64,000 nt of DNA from Aphelocoma coerulescens. Lineage: Eukaryota; Chordata; Aves; Passeriformes; Corvidae. Location: contig NC_091020.1 of the NCBI RefSeq assembly GCF_041296385.1, forward strand, positions 33,243,001-33,307,000, written 5' to 3'. The notes below the pieces were generated by a model. That model made no database searches and was not told the origin of the DNA. It saw only the letters and a program-made list of their open reading frames with translations. Made by a program: the position numbers and the translations under genes. The number at the start of each line of letters is the position of its first letter. Within the stretch, counting starts at the first letter, position 1. This document shows, one piece after another, positions 1-57,028 of the stretch.

Positions 1-820
1 TTCCCGGAATCACAGCTCCATCCTGGGCTCCAGGCTCAAACAAACAGGCAGAGGAAACCTGCGAACACCATGTGAGGGATTCTGGGACGCTGCTCCCTCT
101 CTGAATCTGTGGGAGGTTTTATTTTGCTCTGGTCTCCATTACAACTTTTTTTCATCCCTTAGGAAGGACCTAAATATTGTCTTTCACAGTACAAAGGCAA
201 ATGCAAAGGCATATTAATTCCTGGAAAGTTTCGCCTGGAGATTTAGCAGAGACAGAATAATTATCCTGGAAAATGCAAGGAAGTGTAGTTTCAAATGACT
301 TGCCATCCATATCATTATATAACTTTTTTCTTTTGCCAGCATCATGCTAGAACCAAGCTAAAAGCCTCATGCCAACTTCTGCTGGCCTGGCTTTGGAAGG
401 AAAGCAGCTGCAATGCCAGCAGACAGTGGGCACGTTCCCAGCGTGGCAAGGCCCCCCAAACAATGCAAATATTTATTTTAATCCTTTGTACTTAGTAGCA
501 CGTGCAGCATAGAAGAGAGGCCCAGATAGAGCTGTAGGAGTCCCAACACAAAATAAAGAGCTCATGTATGTCCCTGGAGGGGCCTGAGCCACTCTGGTCC
601 CTGACACTGGGGCAGCACAGCAAATCTCAGCACAGCACCAGGGGCCCAAGAGGCCTCTGAAGGGAAAAGGTTGGGAGGCATTTAGTGTTTTCTGGGACAT
701 TTGATAACAAGCAGCTGACCTAAACTGATGTTCATCCCCCTGTGTAGTTGTACAGACTGTTTTCCAATGGTTGTGCTGGAATATGCTGGGCAAACATCAT
801 GGAAATATCCATTTTGGTCA

Positions 821-1057
821 GAGGGATGGAGCCCCTCTTCTCTGGAGCCGGGCTGGAAGAGCTGGGGGTGCTCACCTGGAGAAGAGAAGGCTCCAGGGAG
901 AACTCAGATCCCCTGGCAGGGCCTAAAGGGGCTCCAAGAGAGCTGGAGAGGGACTTGGGACAAGGGATGGAGTGCCAGGATAAGGGGGAATGGCTTCCAC
1001 TGCCAGAGGGCAGAGCTGGATGGGATATTGAGGTGGAATTCTTCCCTGTGAGGGTGG
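821..1057 (+). mobile_element. CR1 retroposon fragment, 3' end lacking
   Basis: Matches the CR1 3' region from the CTGGAGAAGAGAAGGCTCC segment to TTCCCTGTGAGGGTGG, but stops before the usual end. CR1 copies normally keep the 3' end, so this one was broken after insertion. Confidence 0.8.
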
Positions 1058-3399
1058 TATCAGTTAAAAACCATTGCCCCTAATCCTGTCATGAGCTGCC
1101 TGTATACAAAGTCCCTCTCCCTCACTTTTATAACCCCCTTAAGGTACAGAATAACCCAGAAACAAGCAGCAAACCTGGCAGGACTCTGAGGGTCCAACTT
1201 GACCCACGTTGAGTTTTTTCTGAACGTGCACGGAAGAGCAGAGCCAGGGTTGCACTTTCCTACATTAATATTTACAAAGGCCTACACTTTTTCAGGTTTG
1301 CAAATTCTTGTTTTACCACTATGAGAAAAAAACCCTGAGATTTAGAGGTTTTAATATATACAAAGTCATCATTTGTTAGTTTTTACAAGGCTACTCTTTC
1401 CTTCCATTTTTTTTCTGATATAAAGATTGCTTTCAGCACTTTGTCATCTGTCCTCATTTAATCCATTTCAAAATTTATCCTTGCAGCATGAAACATTGCT
1501 GTTGATCCCATTAAGTGTCTTCTAATAATTGCAGGGTTTAAGAAAGCTAAAGACAAAAACTGACTGAAATTAAGCTTGAAATGAATAAGAACATGGAAAA
1601 AAAAGAGTAGGAGTATGGTAATTACATGCTTATGGCTGTGACATTAGGCAAAAGAAAACAGAGCAGCAGATGGTATCTGAATCTAAAGAAAAATGTAAAT
1701 GATGATGAACTCACACCATGCCCTAAATAATGGTGTGTTCAGCAGCAGGTAGATGTTCCATGTAAAGAAGCGCTGCCTGATAATCAAGGACATACATCCA
1801 ATCCAGGAGGGACATACCAGCATCCTTTATTAGATGACAAATCACTTTATCAGTTTCTGTGCACTGCAGGGCCTTTGCCTCGCTTCCCTGGCCATCTCTA
1901 CCATGGTGCTTGTCAATAAGCTCACATTAGTGTTGATATTTGTCACTGGCAGTCACACAAAAGCATCACCTCCTCCTGTGACCTTGGTAGCCTTAACACA
2001 GCTATTGCAGCCTGGGTCGGTTTGTTAAAGATAGTTTTACTCATGCTTTGTCCCTTCTTTGCAATGCAAAAGAAAGAAGAGGAAGGGAATATACATCTAT
2101 GCATTTTTTCATAGATATATACTTCTATATTTGAAGCACACATAAATATGGATGGCTTTACAAATGTATTCTTCCAAAGGAATAATACAAAGGCAATAAA
2201 ATCTATTGTCTGTTAAAAATTAGTCAATTAATTTTAGAAAAGATATTAGTATTTTGTAATTGTAATTTCCACTTCTTCTACCTCAAGAGGACTGAAAGAA
2301 TATTTCTGCCTAGCAGCAAACAATGAATATACATGGGCAGTGAGATCATCTCAGAAGAACTTGTAGTTACTTTGGATTGTTTTCTCCTCTATTTCTTTGG
2401 GCAGCTTTCACAGAGTTTTTCCAGGGATTGAGGCTTGTTCTTGTTATGGTAAAAATGAGCAGAGTAGATTGAGTTGATTAGGTGACAGAGATTCTACCTG
2501 TGCCTTTCTAATTTTACTTTTTCTGCCTCCATAACCCAGATTCCATGTGTGTTCTGAAATCTCCATCAATTTTAGAGTCTCTCAGGGCGAGGCAAGTATC
2601 CAGTGTGGCCCCACGACTTCCCAGTCTCATTCCCCTTGCCCAGCTCACCTCTCCACCCCTGAGCTTCCACTCCACGGCCAGGAACAGCAACACCCTTTTA
2701 TGTTTTGCATTATGCTCGAGAACTTCATTTCACCATCCCTTACCATGTATTTTCTCTTTTCCCTGTCCACCCCAGTTCCCACCAGCTCTTCCCATGCCCC
2801 ACAGATTGGCTGGCAGGTTACTGCTTGTTATTCCCTATATTTTGCTGCTTTTAATGGATGCAGGTGCACACACTGCTGCACTGCTTTCCCCGGGAGCCCA
2901 CAGTTCTTAATCATCCTATTAAAGTGATTCTGTACTTGCCATCATTTTCACATTAAGATGATCTGCTTTAACTGCACACACAGTGATGTTCAAATTATTT
3001 GTTGTGAACAGCTGATTGAATTTAGCTCTGTTTGCTTACAAATTACCCCCTGCCTGTTTGAAGGGGTAGAGAGCTGCTGAGTCACTGAAGTTATTCAAGA
3101 TATTTCAGGTATTTTGGGCTAGAGGGGCACAAGCACTGCTGCTTACAGAGAGCTGATGTGACAAATGGTGGCTGAAATGCCAGGGGGCACTTTGCAGGGA
3201 GCACCTCAGCCGGTGGCAATGCCTGATCTTCGAGGAGGTTATCAGAGTTCTTACCCTGAATAATTCATGTGTGCACAAAGCTTTTCTACAGCGGCAGTGC
3301 CACAGGAGCAGCCTCGGTGCTAACCATTAAAAAAAATGTTATTGTCCCTGCTGTGGCCACAGGACCAGGGCAGTGACCATCCCCTGCGCTGGCCTTGCT

Positions 3400-3856
3400 G
3401 AAGGACCCCAAATGCTGTGTCCAGTACCTGGCCCTTCATGACAAGAGGGATATTGAGGAGTTGGAGCCCCAGGAGCAGCTGAGGGAGCTGGAAAGGGGCT
3501 CAGGCTGGAGCAAAGGAGGCTCAGGGGGGACCTTGTGGCTCTGCACAAGTCCCTGACAGGAGGGGGCAGCCGGGGGGGTCGGGCTCTGCTCCCAGGGAAC
3601 AGGGACAGGAGAGAGGGAACGGCCTCAGGCTGGGCCAGGGGAGGTTTAGGTTCTATATTAGGGAAAATTTCTTTATAGAAAGGGTTGTCCAGCCCTGGCA
3701 CAGCTGCCCAGGGCAGTGGTGGAGTCCCCAAGCTGTGTGGATGTGGCACTTGGGGACATGGGTGAGAGAACATGGGGACACGGCCTTGGCAGAGGGAATG
3801 GTTGGACTCAGAGGTCTTAGAGGGCTTTTCCAGCCTAAACAATTCTATTCTCTGAA
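3400..3856 (+). mobile_element. CR1 retroposon, 3' part
   Basis: Runs from a segment resembling GACCCCAGCACTGTGTCC of the CR1 second reading frame end, through GAGGCTCAGGGG, to the terminal GGTTGGACTCAGAGGTCTTAG and ATTCTATTCTCTGA. It is an older, diverged subfamily copy. A 167-codon minus frame inside it is not a gene. Confidence 0.85.
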
Positions 3857-5300
3857 AGGCTCTATAAATTTAAGAAGACCTGTCAAATTACATTTTTATT
3901 AGTAGTTTGTTTACAGCAGCACCCACAATGTGCCAGACCTTTTATAAACACCCAGGTGTGCATGGGTCATGAGCTTTGATGTAGAAAATCCTCCTGCTTT
4001 CCCTGAGGGAATCAGATAAAGAGTAACTCTTGGCAAGCTTTGGGATACTGATAAGGAAGTCAGTATGAATCAAATGCAGAGACAAAGGGGTTGGGCAGTT
4101 TGACCTTGACATCAGCAGGCTTTGTATGGTTTCAGCAGATGAGCATCTGTTCTTGTTTCCTCTCTAAAGTCTCTTTACAACCTGGCATGAACTGTGGCTA
4201 AATTCCCGAATAATGCAAGGTAACATTTTCAGATGCACAAGTCACAGGAGACCCTGGGGTTCTCTTCAGCACTGTGGGGGCTTTTGTTTTGCTTCTTTTC
4301 TTTTCCCTTCTCTTCTTTTTTCGATGGTGGGAGGGATGCTATAACCACTATTTTACATCCTGAGTTCTTAGGCTCGCTGAAATTCGAGGAGATACACTCA
4401 GGGAAGCTGATAAACACTGGAGACTCCTACACTCTGCTCTGGTTGTTACTATATTAAGGCTGCATTTGTGCAATTTGGGGTTTCTAACGTGGAACAGTTG
4501 GCAGCTCTGCAGTGCTGGTGCCCCCTGAGGGCTGCCTGCCCTCCTCACTGCTTCTGTCTATGGACAAACATAGGAGCCTGTGTGCCCACACAAGGCACAC
4601 AAACACACACCCCACTGCTGGTGTGGCTCACACTCATTCCTACTTCATCATTCTTAACACCCTAGTTTGCTCCTTCCTTCCCATCCAGAGTTTAACTTTT
4701 TTCTTTCTAATAACTGGCATTTATTTTATTTTTAATTTGAAATGGGTGATTTCAACAGCCTCAGCAGTTCATGTCAAATCACAAACTCATTGAAGGAATG
4801 CTGCTCTGACCATCCCCTTTCCTACCCTGGGCTTTTATCAGCTTTCAGGTCCCTTGGTGGGAAAATACCAAGTCAGCTTTCTGCCAGATCCCGAATTTCA
4901 GAGTAATTTTCTGTTCTATGAAAAACTAATTATCAGCATTTGCTGAAATAGAATTTGCCACCATCTGATTCTGAACTCTCTGGCTTGCACTGGGAATCTT
5001 GAAATGCCACCACTTATGACATCCTTTGTTGTTCACCTCAGTGGTTGCTTCAGGAACAAGGACTATTTGAAAATTCAGGAAAAGGCAAATTTATTCAGGA
5101 GAAATAGGGGAGTAGAAGATTTCAAGGACGGAAATGAATCCTCATTTCCATCCTTCAGCTTTTACTCTGCAAAAGTAGTTCTCTTTCTCCTGCTCCAATC
5201 TCACACTTTTTCTGGTCTCATTTCCCTAACACCAGACCCAAAAATCTACCAAGTTCCCTGCAGAAGACAGGGATGAGTTCTAGGGAAGCCCTATTGATTT

Positions 5301-5346
5301 ATATTTTTATTTTTATTTTTATTTTTATTATTTATATTTATATTTA
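5301..5346. repeat. (TTTTA)n low-complexity run
   Basis: About six TTTTA units followed by degenerate TTTATA units. Confidence 0.85.
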
Positions 5347-6656
5347 ATCAATCATGCATCAGTCAAGGTCTTAATAATACATCTAAAGATTTTGATAATC
5401 TGCAAAGTGCCCTCTGGAGACTCGTACTGCCTTAAGAATGATGCATTGCTTCTGAAGCTAAGATGGAAATTCAGCAATTAATTCTAAGGACACTTTCATT
5501 AGAGAACAACTGATTTTAAAATGCTGGATTTTCTCTAAATCAGGTATGTTCTGCACACAGTGCTGAGGGTGCATTGACTGAGGGTGTTGACATCAGGACC
5601 ATCAGTACCCAAATTTACAGTGACTCAGAGTCATTAAACTGGTCCTTGACAACCTTTTTAGGGCAAAAGTCACAAAAAGTGGGCAAGTAAAACCAGATAA
5701 GTGTCTCTGAAGAACAACTCTCAAAGTTCTAACACTCAAGGAATTTGTTTTAGTGTTTAAAAATGACCACGTAGCAACCAACAGTAGCAAAGCCATTTAG
5801 AATTGAACTGAATAAGGAGATTTAACAGTTTATGTGTTTCTGCTGGAGCTGCTGATTGATTGTCTCAGTCCTTCAGTGCAATCATTGGGGTTTGAATGTT
5901 CCCAGGAATCATTATGTTGATTACAGTGGCTCCAGCTGCCCTTCATTAGCCAAATATAGAAAAATAAGGCAGATACAGGGCAGATCATAGAAACAGAATC
6001 TGTTTTTCCCTTCACTTCCCACTCCTCTCCCAATTATTCTGTAAATTTACCCATTCTGCTTGTGAGGACAACCTTGGAGTCAGGAGCTGCTCCCTGAGCT
6101 GAGCCAGAGCTGTGACCAATGCAAATTAATGATTCTGTTCACCTGTGAGTTATGGGACTCCCAAAACTCTCATAAATAGCAATGTGATTTTTGCACTTTT
6201 TACACTGAGGCCATGTGACCAGACCAGATCCTTGTGGTAGGAAACAGATCTCAGATTTAAATCCCACTGGTCTGGTTAAGTGAGATTACGCTGCCATTGC
6301 TCCTTGTTAACCCAGGTATTGAATTTCTGTCACATTTAAACCACCAAAAGTAATTCCATTTTTCATATTTTTACTTGCTGACAATAAGGCTGGATGAATA
6401 TTTAATCTCCAAATGGCAGTTTACTCTGAATGCTCTTTTTTGCAGCTTTTGGGACAGCAGAGTTAATAAGAATGATTGTGCTGTTGACATAAGTGATGTA
6501 TTGAATTTTAGAAAGCAGCTGCTGCAAATTAAGGGAGAGTTAATGACTAGAATAATTAAAATATCAGATGGTTGAGATTACTTAGTGTAATAATAGGTGG
6601 GAATTGTTACTGTTTTCTCTAAACACCACCAGTATTTCAGGATATACAGTGCAATG

Positions 6657-6701
6657 CTTTTAAAAGTGTTTTTTTTGGTGGAAAAAACCCACTTTTAAAA
6701 G
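6657..6701. repeat. Inverted repeat (12 bp arms)
   Basis: CTTTTAAAAGTG at 6657-6668 pairs perfectly with CACTTTTAAAAG at 6690-6701; the T and A runs inside extend the stem imperfectly. Each arm also contains the palindrome CTTTTAAAAG. Confidence 0.85.
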
Positions 6702-6813
6702 TGCTGCTGTAAAGTGGAAATCCAAGTGTTCTCTCCAGATGGGAAGCTGGCACTCCAGTCATGCTGCAGGGACCTTCCCTGAGGAAGGCTGGACCTTCCC
6801 CTGGAGAGACAAG

Positions 6814-6824
6814 TATATAAAAGG
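6814..6824 (+). promoter_or_regulatory. Isolated strong TATA-box match
   Basis: TATATAAAAGG fits the TATA consensus fully and has a GC-richer flank. No gene starts downstream that I can recognise, so function is doubtful. Confidence 0.15.
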
Positions 6825-8654
6825 TGTCTGGTCTGAAAATCAGTTTAGTAAAGAGCAGAAAACTGTGGGATATTGGTTAATCCAGCCTGTGGGAATCACC
6901 CAACACCAGGGAGGGGAAGGTGGATTTAACATCTCTGAGTGTGACACCCCAGAAGGTGAACAAAGGCACTCAAACACCTGAAAAGGCAGATTAAGTTTTA
7001 AAAACTACACCTGTAAAGTACCTTTGTGCTCACTGCCTAGAGTCTTTTTACAAGCTTTCCAAAATCCAATTATTGTCATTTTTTGGTGATGAAAACATTC
7101 ATTTCCATATTAAGCTGAAATGTTGCATCAAAAACTGTTGAGTCAATATGGCCCCTCTGAAATTCATGAAATGTATTAAAATATCCTTTTACCTGCCTAC
7201 TGAGCAAGGAGCACACCACGAGCATGTGAGCAATGTTTAAAATTTTAATGGAAACTGTAATCTCCATCAAAATCAAATAGAGTCTCTTGTCAGGTTAAGA
7301 GGACAGAGAAGCCACAAAAGTGATCAACAAGTTGTCCTCCAAATCTCAGCGTGGACTTGGTGGATTTGTGAGCCTCACCTAGCTATAGAGTGACCCTGGA
7401 TGCTGCAAAATGTTGATTTTATCAATGGAAGATGGCAGAGAATGCTTATTTAGTGACAACATTGCATTCACTGTGATGGCTTCCTTGAATGTAAATTTTG
7501 CTGCTAAAAAATCTTACAGCGTTACAATGAAATACAAAAATGTCATCTGAAGTTTAATGACCTTCAAAAAGAAATTAAAGACCAGTTAGCACTTTAGATT
7601 AAGTGTATAGATATGATTTAAACTTGGAATATTAAGGAGATATCAGAAGAAAACACTAAAACTTCTAGAAGTGCATCAGCTGATGCCAAAAGGGTTCACA
7701 GCTGTTTATTAAGGACTAGAAGGAGCTAAAAAAAGTTTGTCACTATGATAACACAAAGCAGCACAGGTAGAAGTGGTCCTAAAAGTATCCATGAAATAAA
7801 TGTAAAAATCACTGACCCTCTCTCCATGTGTGCAGCTGCTGCAGTAGGAGAGGAAAAAGGCTTTGGAAAGTTGTATCCCCAGCGAGTGTGAAGCAGCAGA
7901 GCTTCTCTGGGCTCTGGCTGGAGGGCTGGAAGTGTGCACAGAGCTGTTTGTCCTGCAGCAAGGACACACCACAATTCATACAACTTGTCTGTGCTTTTAA
8001 ACTTCCCCCTCTGGCTTGTGGCTGCTGCCTAAATTCACACAGGGACTGGTTATGAAATAAAATGTAAAAAAATCTCCAAACGTGGGCATTTTCAGACCCA
8101 CAGCAAACGTATCTCGTGCCAGTTTTTAAAGGTTAACTGGTGGAAGGCATTGGTGTGAAACCACTTGTATTCTGTTTCAAGTTCATCTCTGTTTTGGTGT
8201 TTCTCAGAAAGGTCAACCACCTGCCACAGCGTGATAAAAGAGACAAGTAAATCTGGCTGGATCACTGTCGCTCACTGCTGAAATCCACACTTTGGGAAGA
8301 TGTCCCAAATTCCATGAAAATAATGAGCTGAAGTTAGAGGAAAAAACCCACAACCACACACGGGTAAGAGAAGGGAAAGTAGATGGTGACAGAAGCTGAA
8401 AATATGTGACAGGCTTAAAATAGCCTATGAAAAAATGTATTTCTTAACTAGCACAGACATTGATTTCATTCATATTCATTTTCATCATGTTTTACCCACA
8501 CAGAGTTCAACCTCTTGGTAAAAGCCATACTCAGATATTCCTAAAACTCTTCTGCTGCCAGAAAATTAAACTTGGATTAGAGATTACCAAATTACACTAC
8601 ATTTACACCAATGTGTTTAAGCAGATATAATATCAGTGGATTCCCAGCTTGATT

Positions 8655-8795
8655 CACCCATCCCTGGAAGTGTCCAAGGCCAGGCTGGATGGGACTTGGA
8701 GCAACCTGTGATAGTGGAAGGTGTCCCTGCCCATGGCAAGGGGTGGAACTGGATGAATTTTAAGGTCCTTCAAACCCAAACCAGTCTGGAATTTG
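8655..8795 (+). mobile_element. CR1 3' fragment
   Basis: Short copy with the CCTGGAAGTGTCCAAGGCCAG to TTTTAAGGTCCTTCAAACCC block. The terminal octamer repeat is eroded. Confidence 0.87.
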
Positions 8796-10678
8796 CAGGT
8801 ACTGAGAGCTGTCTCAGAGAGATTACTGTACTTGGAGTTATTAGGGTGGATGAGGAAAAATGAGATGATAATTAAACCAATAAAAATGAATACCTGGATA
8901 ACCTGGCAGGGATAGTTAAGGAGAAGCCAGGCAGCTCCCACTGTGTTTTGTGATTGTCAGGGCTCTGCATGGGAGCAGATGACTGATGGCTGGTATTATC
9001 AAGCAGAGTGGAATATCTCCTGTTTTAACCTTTCATTTGTTTAACCTTTCCTGTGTGGGTGAGGTTGTGCAGCTGAATTTCTTATTATTTGGAAGGGATT
9101 GTATTTTTCTCTTTCATATCAGGGATGATCAAGACTTAGCAAAATTCTCACATAAGAGAACTGTTAAAGGCTGTGCACATGGATCTGTAATTACAAAAGG
9201 GCCATATCCACCCTCAAGTTTTATTTCTTGGCATTTCTGTAGGGTTGTCTGTTTTCCTACAACACTAAAAAGAAAAGAGATTAAAAGCACAGACTTCAGA
9301 AAAAAATACCTGTTCTAAAGAGGTGGAAAAGACAGATAAATTGAAAACATTGGTATCCAGATTTACTGGTTTGTGGTTTGGGTCTGTCTGAAGGTTAAAT
9401 AATGGTGATGTGTATTTCAAAGGAAAGAAACATTTTAACTCCCAAGTGCATAACTACAGCAGTAAATGGAGCACACATCAGATTGGTGTCATTACATCCA
9501 GGGCAGGCATAAACATCTCGGCACGAGATATTCACATATCTGAAATTCCTGGGAAAATTCCTAGGAGCCTGAGTGTTTTCCAGTGCTGGACAATCAGAAA
9601 ATAATTGCACAGACAAGTCCACTTGACAGCTATTAGGCCATTTATTTAGGAATGCCTGGACTAAAATGGAGTAAAGTCACCTGCAGTAGTCCCAGTTCTG
9701 CTGTGCCCAAACACGTGCAAGCACTAGTGACAGCCAGGAAAGAACACCAAAGCCACTGTCCCCAGCACCTGAGGCCTTCAGCAATCAGAGTCCATCCAAT
9801 CTTAGCCAATGGATGTCCAAGAATTCCCCATCAAATCCACTTCTTGTTATCAAATGAAAAATAATTTCTCGTTGAGAGGACCTCACTTCTGAGAACAAAG
9901 CCCAGGAACCTCGAGGTTTGTAAAGTTAAACTCTTCACACCATTATCTCAAGGTAGAAAGAATTCTCCTGCCAGGACAAAGACAGTGGTTTCCACCTTCA
10001 ATCCAATTTAAATTTGGCTATTTTGTTCCACTTTTGCCTGTGCATTCCAACCACCCTTGCAAGATGCCTTTGTGGGACTCCAGAGAGAATCCACCCAAAA
10101 AACTCCATTCATAACCCAAAAAATCTTGTGTGGTCTTGGTCTATTGTGGTGATAATAAAATCTACATATGCCAATGAACAAGTTAAATTTAACTGCAGAC
10201 AATTGCCTGCTGTCATTACTCCATATTCCAAAATTATTTCACGTTGTTACCTGCACAAAGACATAATTAATCCCTTCTCAACTTTCAAGAAAAAAAATAT
10301 CCCTTCTTCACAAACTGCAGTTGTATTTGCTACCCAAAAATATGTGCCATACAGGACACTGTAAGGGTGGTAAATAGGGTGAAATTAGTAAAATATAATT
10401 CCACAGGATGGAATGATTGGATGAGTTGTTTACTTCTATTACTTAATTGAAATTATACTGACTTGGAGGTGTTCCATAATTTCAGTCACAGAGAATTAAA
10501 AATGCACTCTTCTGTTTTCTTGGAGCCTTTGCTGTTATTTAATGGTATCTGCAGGACAAGCACGGGCTGAAACTGTCTGGGAAATTTAAGAATATGATTA
10601 TTTACTATGCGAGGGCTCATGATTATGTTTTTCAGTCTGCAGTCTTTTGCCTTTTATGTGTTTCCTACATTCCTTGAC

Positions 10679-10695
10679 AATAAAAAAAAAAAAAA
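10679..10695. repeat. A run
   Basis: Homopolymer run after CAAT. Confidence 0.8.
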
Positions 10696-10901
10696 TTAAT
10701 ACAGATGGCCCATGGTATTTTTACAGTAAGTTTTCTATTTGCTCTTTATTTTTCCTTCAATTTCAATGATATTTTGCTGAATGTCTTTTCCAAGAATCCT
10801 ATCAAATTGGCAAAAACTGTAAATAGCAATCAAAATGTTTAAAACAGAATTGTATTTGGAAGAGTTTACTGCAGGCTTTCTACCAAGCATGTTAAGAGAT
10901 G

Positions 10902-10907
10902 TTTATT
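10902..10907 (-). terminator. Candidate CPXM2 polyadenylation signal AATAAA
   Basis: First canonical AATAAA on the gene strand downstream of the stop, about 1.25 kb away. A second copy is at 10745-10750. Its use in vivo is inferred only. Confidence 0.3.
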
Positions 10908-12153
10908 TAGTCCCAGACTGGCCAAAATCATGCAGCTGACCCTGGGTTTTTAGGTATAATTTGGGTCATAGCATTGAAGCTAATGGAGCAAAGTTGTATT
11001 TTCATCAGCTGACACTGTGTCCAGTGTTGGGTAATTCTTTCCTAGATGTGGTCTGCATCTTTCCTGAACCCCAATCCTGTCCTGCTGTATGATTTTGTTA
11101 CTCAAAAGCCAACAATAAAGCACAAATCCTGCTCCCAACGAGGCATAAGGCCAGAAAAGCAGCAGCAAGATGAGCAGGCCATGCAGAGGAACCCAGAACG
11201 CCTTGCATGTCACAGCAGACAGAGGCATGCAGGAGCACAAAAGGCACTTCAAGTCAGGCCAAAAATCAAGAAAAAAGGTGGTATCAGTGGATTTGTGAAT
11301 TAAGCACCTCTCAGTGACTAAGCCTCTCACACACATGACACAACTGGCTGTATCCTCACGAAAAGCTCTGTTCAAGTCCTTCTCCCACATCAAGGGAGAA
11401 CTGCCATGCCACAGTGCTGCAGTTGTCCTGATCCCATAACCTTTTTGTCAGGTTTGGTTCATGGAGTAAAACTGCAGCCTTAAAAATCCAGAGGAGGAAA
11501 CCCTCCTGGCATTAAACTCTGGAAGCACAAAGCATCCTTAAATCTAAACAACCCAAGCAGGAAAGCAAAGGTGGGTTATTCACTGCAGACTTTTTTCCTG
11601 AAGTATAGAGCTTGTCTAAAGGGGAACTTCCAGAGAAAGAGAGGAATTTTGACACAAGTTCTAATCACATTAAACAGAAGTTGTCCCCTCTCAGCTTTTC
11701 CTCCCACATGAGAATAAAACATGAAGAGTGTCAAAACTTTTTTGAGTTGCAAAAATATACCAATTTTATACTTTAGATACATTTTTCAATTTTTCATTTC
11801 AATTTCATTTCATTCTTCTTTATAAGCATCTCTTTTTTGTTGCTGTTGTTTTTATCCTTTCTTTTCAATTTTTAAATGATTAAATAACCCAACAAGCAAA
11901 ACATTTCATTCCAGGTCAACTCAAAACACCTTCCTCCATTCTCCCTGTCTCTCCCCTCAGCCCGGGGCTCCTTTTGGCTCGACTTGAACTTCATTTCCGA
12001 TTTTTTTCCCACCAAAAGGAGAACTCCCCCCAGCATCCATCCAGCTCCACTAACAGAAAGGCCTCGTGCAGAGAAAAATGCATGAAGAGATGGGCTATGT
12101 AACTCTCACTACGACTACAGCCAGGCTGAGAGAAGCAGAGCTGGGGCCGAGCT
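10902..12153 (-). other. CPXM2: Probable CPXM2 3' untranslated region
   Basis: Sequence between the CPXM2 stop and the first minus-strand AATAAA (10902-10907); another AATAAA lies at 10745-10750. Weaker TATAAA variants at 11819-11824 and 11765-11770 would give a much shorter transcript. The proximal half is pyrimidine rich in plus-strand reading with an AT-rich patch at 11760-11900. The real cleavage site cannot be decided from sequence alone. Confidence 0.35.
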
Positions 12154-56123
<43,970 letters not shown>

Positions 56124-56143
56124 TTAAATTTTAATTAAACAGG

Positions 56144-56200
56144 AAAAACAAAAAAAAACCCCAAACAAAACAACAACAAAACAACACAAAACAAACAAGT
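56144..56200. repeat. A/C-rich low-complexity run
   Basis: CAAAA and CAACAA units close to the acceptor of the exon at 55995-56104. Confidence 0.8.
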
Positions 56201-56864
56201 ATTCAAAGTTTCTGGATTTCGGCAGCACCAGGCTGGCCGGGGTCCTCCCTGGGATAAACGAGCACAGCAGTGCTGAGGTCAATGAGAAATGGCAGCTCTT
56301 GGAAAATCAATGAGGCAACGCAGATTTACACCATTTTCAGGGGCTCAGAGAGTTATTACTGCTTGCTCTGTGCCTCAGTTTTTCACTGATATGCACAGTA
56401 TTTCCTGTCAAGTGCTTTTCAGTACAAAACACCACTGAAACGCCCTTTTATTTTTCTTTTTGGTGTTTTCTTTTCCATCACTTGCTTGGATTTTTTTCTC
56501 CCTCCCTGTACTCGTTCCAAGCTACTGTATGAAGTTATGTTTCTAATTAAAATCTGTTCTGGAAGCTTCACTCAGAGTCCCTCCTGGTGCACAATAGCAT
56601 CTGTTACAGAGGTCTGGGAGCCCGGAGAGCTGAGCTCTGCAGAGGTGGTGATTAAGCACAAACAGAGCAATTTTGAACCAAGGACCACGTCTTTAAGCCC
56701 CAAATTCTTCACATCCTTGAGGAAAGAAAAGCAAATGACATTACTTTAGCAAACCAGTGCTTGGAGCTCTTGGGAGATAAGAGGCTGGGAAAATTCTGTT
56801 TCGTGATTAGCAGAAAAATGTTTGGCTTTTTAATCCCTCACCAAAATGTCATGAGGTTATCAAA

Positions 56865-57028
56865 GTATGAAAGAATCATTTATGTTGGGAAAGCCCTCAA
56901 AAATCATCAAGTCCAACCATTCCCTCAGCACTGCATGTTCACCACGGCTGTCCCCAAGGGCATCCACATCCACACCTCTGTTAAATCCCTCCGGGGATGG
57001 GGAGTCCACCACTGCCCTGGGCAGTGAG
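56865..57028 (-). mobile_element. CR1 3' fragment, older subfamily
   Basis: Plus strand has GTTGGGAAAGCCCTCAAAAA, CATCAAGTCCAACCATTCCC and GGGGAGTCCACCACTGCCCT. It belongs with the diverged type also seen at 3400-3856, in opposite orientation. Confidence 0.87.

Larger units (their letters stand above)
1..10901. other. Intergenic region downstream of CPXM2
   Basis: No exon or RNA gene is recognisable on either strand. Reading frames of up to about 170 codons here are inside CR1 or lack any family resemblance. It contains CR1 pieces near 821, 3400 and 8655, an AT-rich ATTTT repeat near 5301 and a short hairpin at 6657-6701. In human, the gene next to the CPXM2 3' end is GPR26; I see none of it here. 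Confidence 0.6.

Noticed and set aside
3339..3842. 167-codon proline-rich frame on the minus strand
   Set aside because: It is the reverse strand of a diverged CR1 copy.
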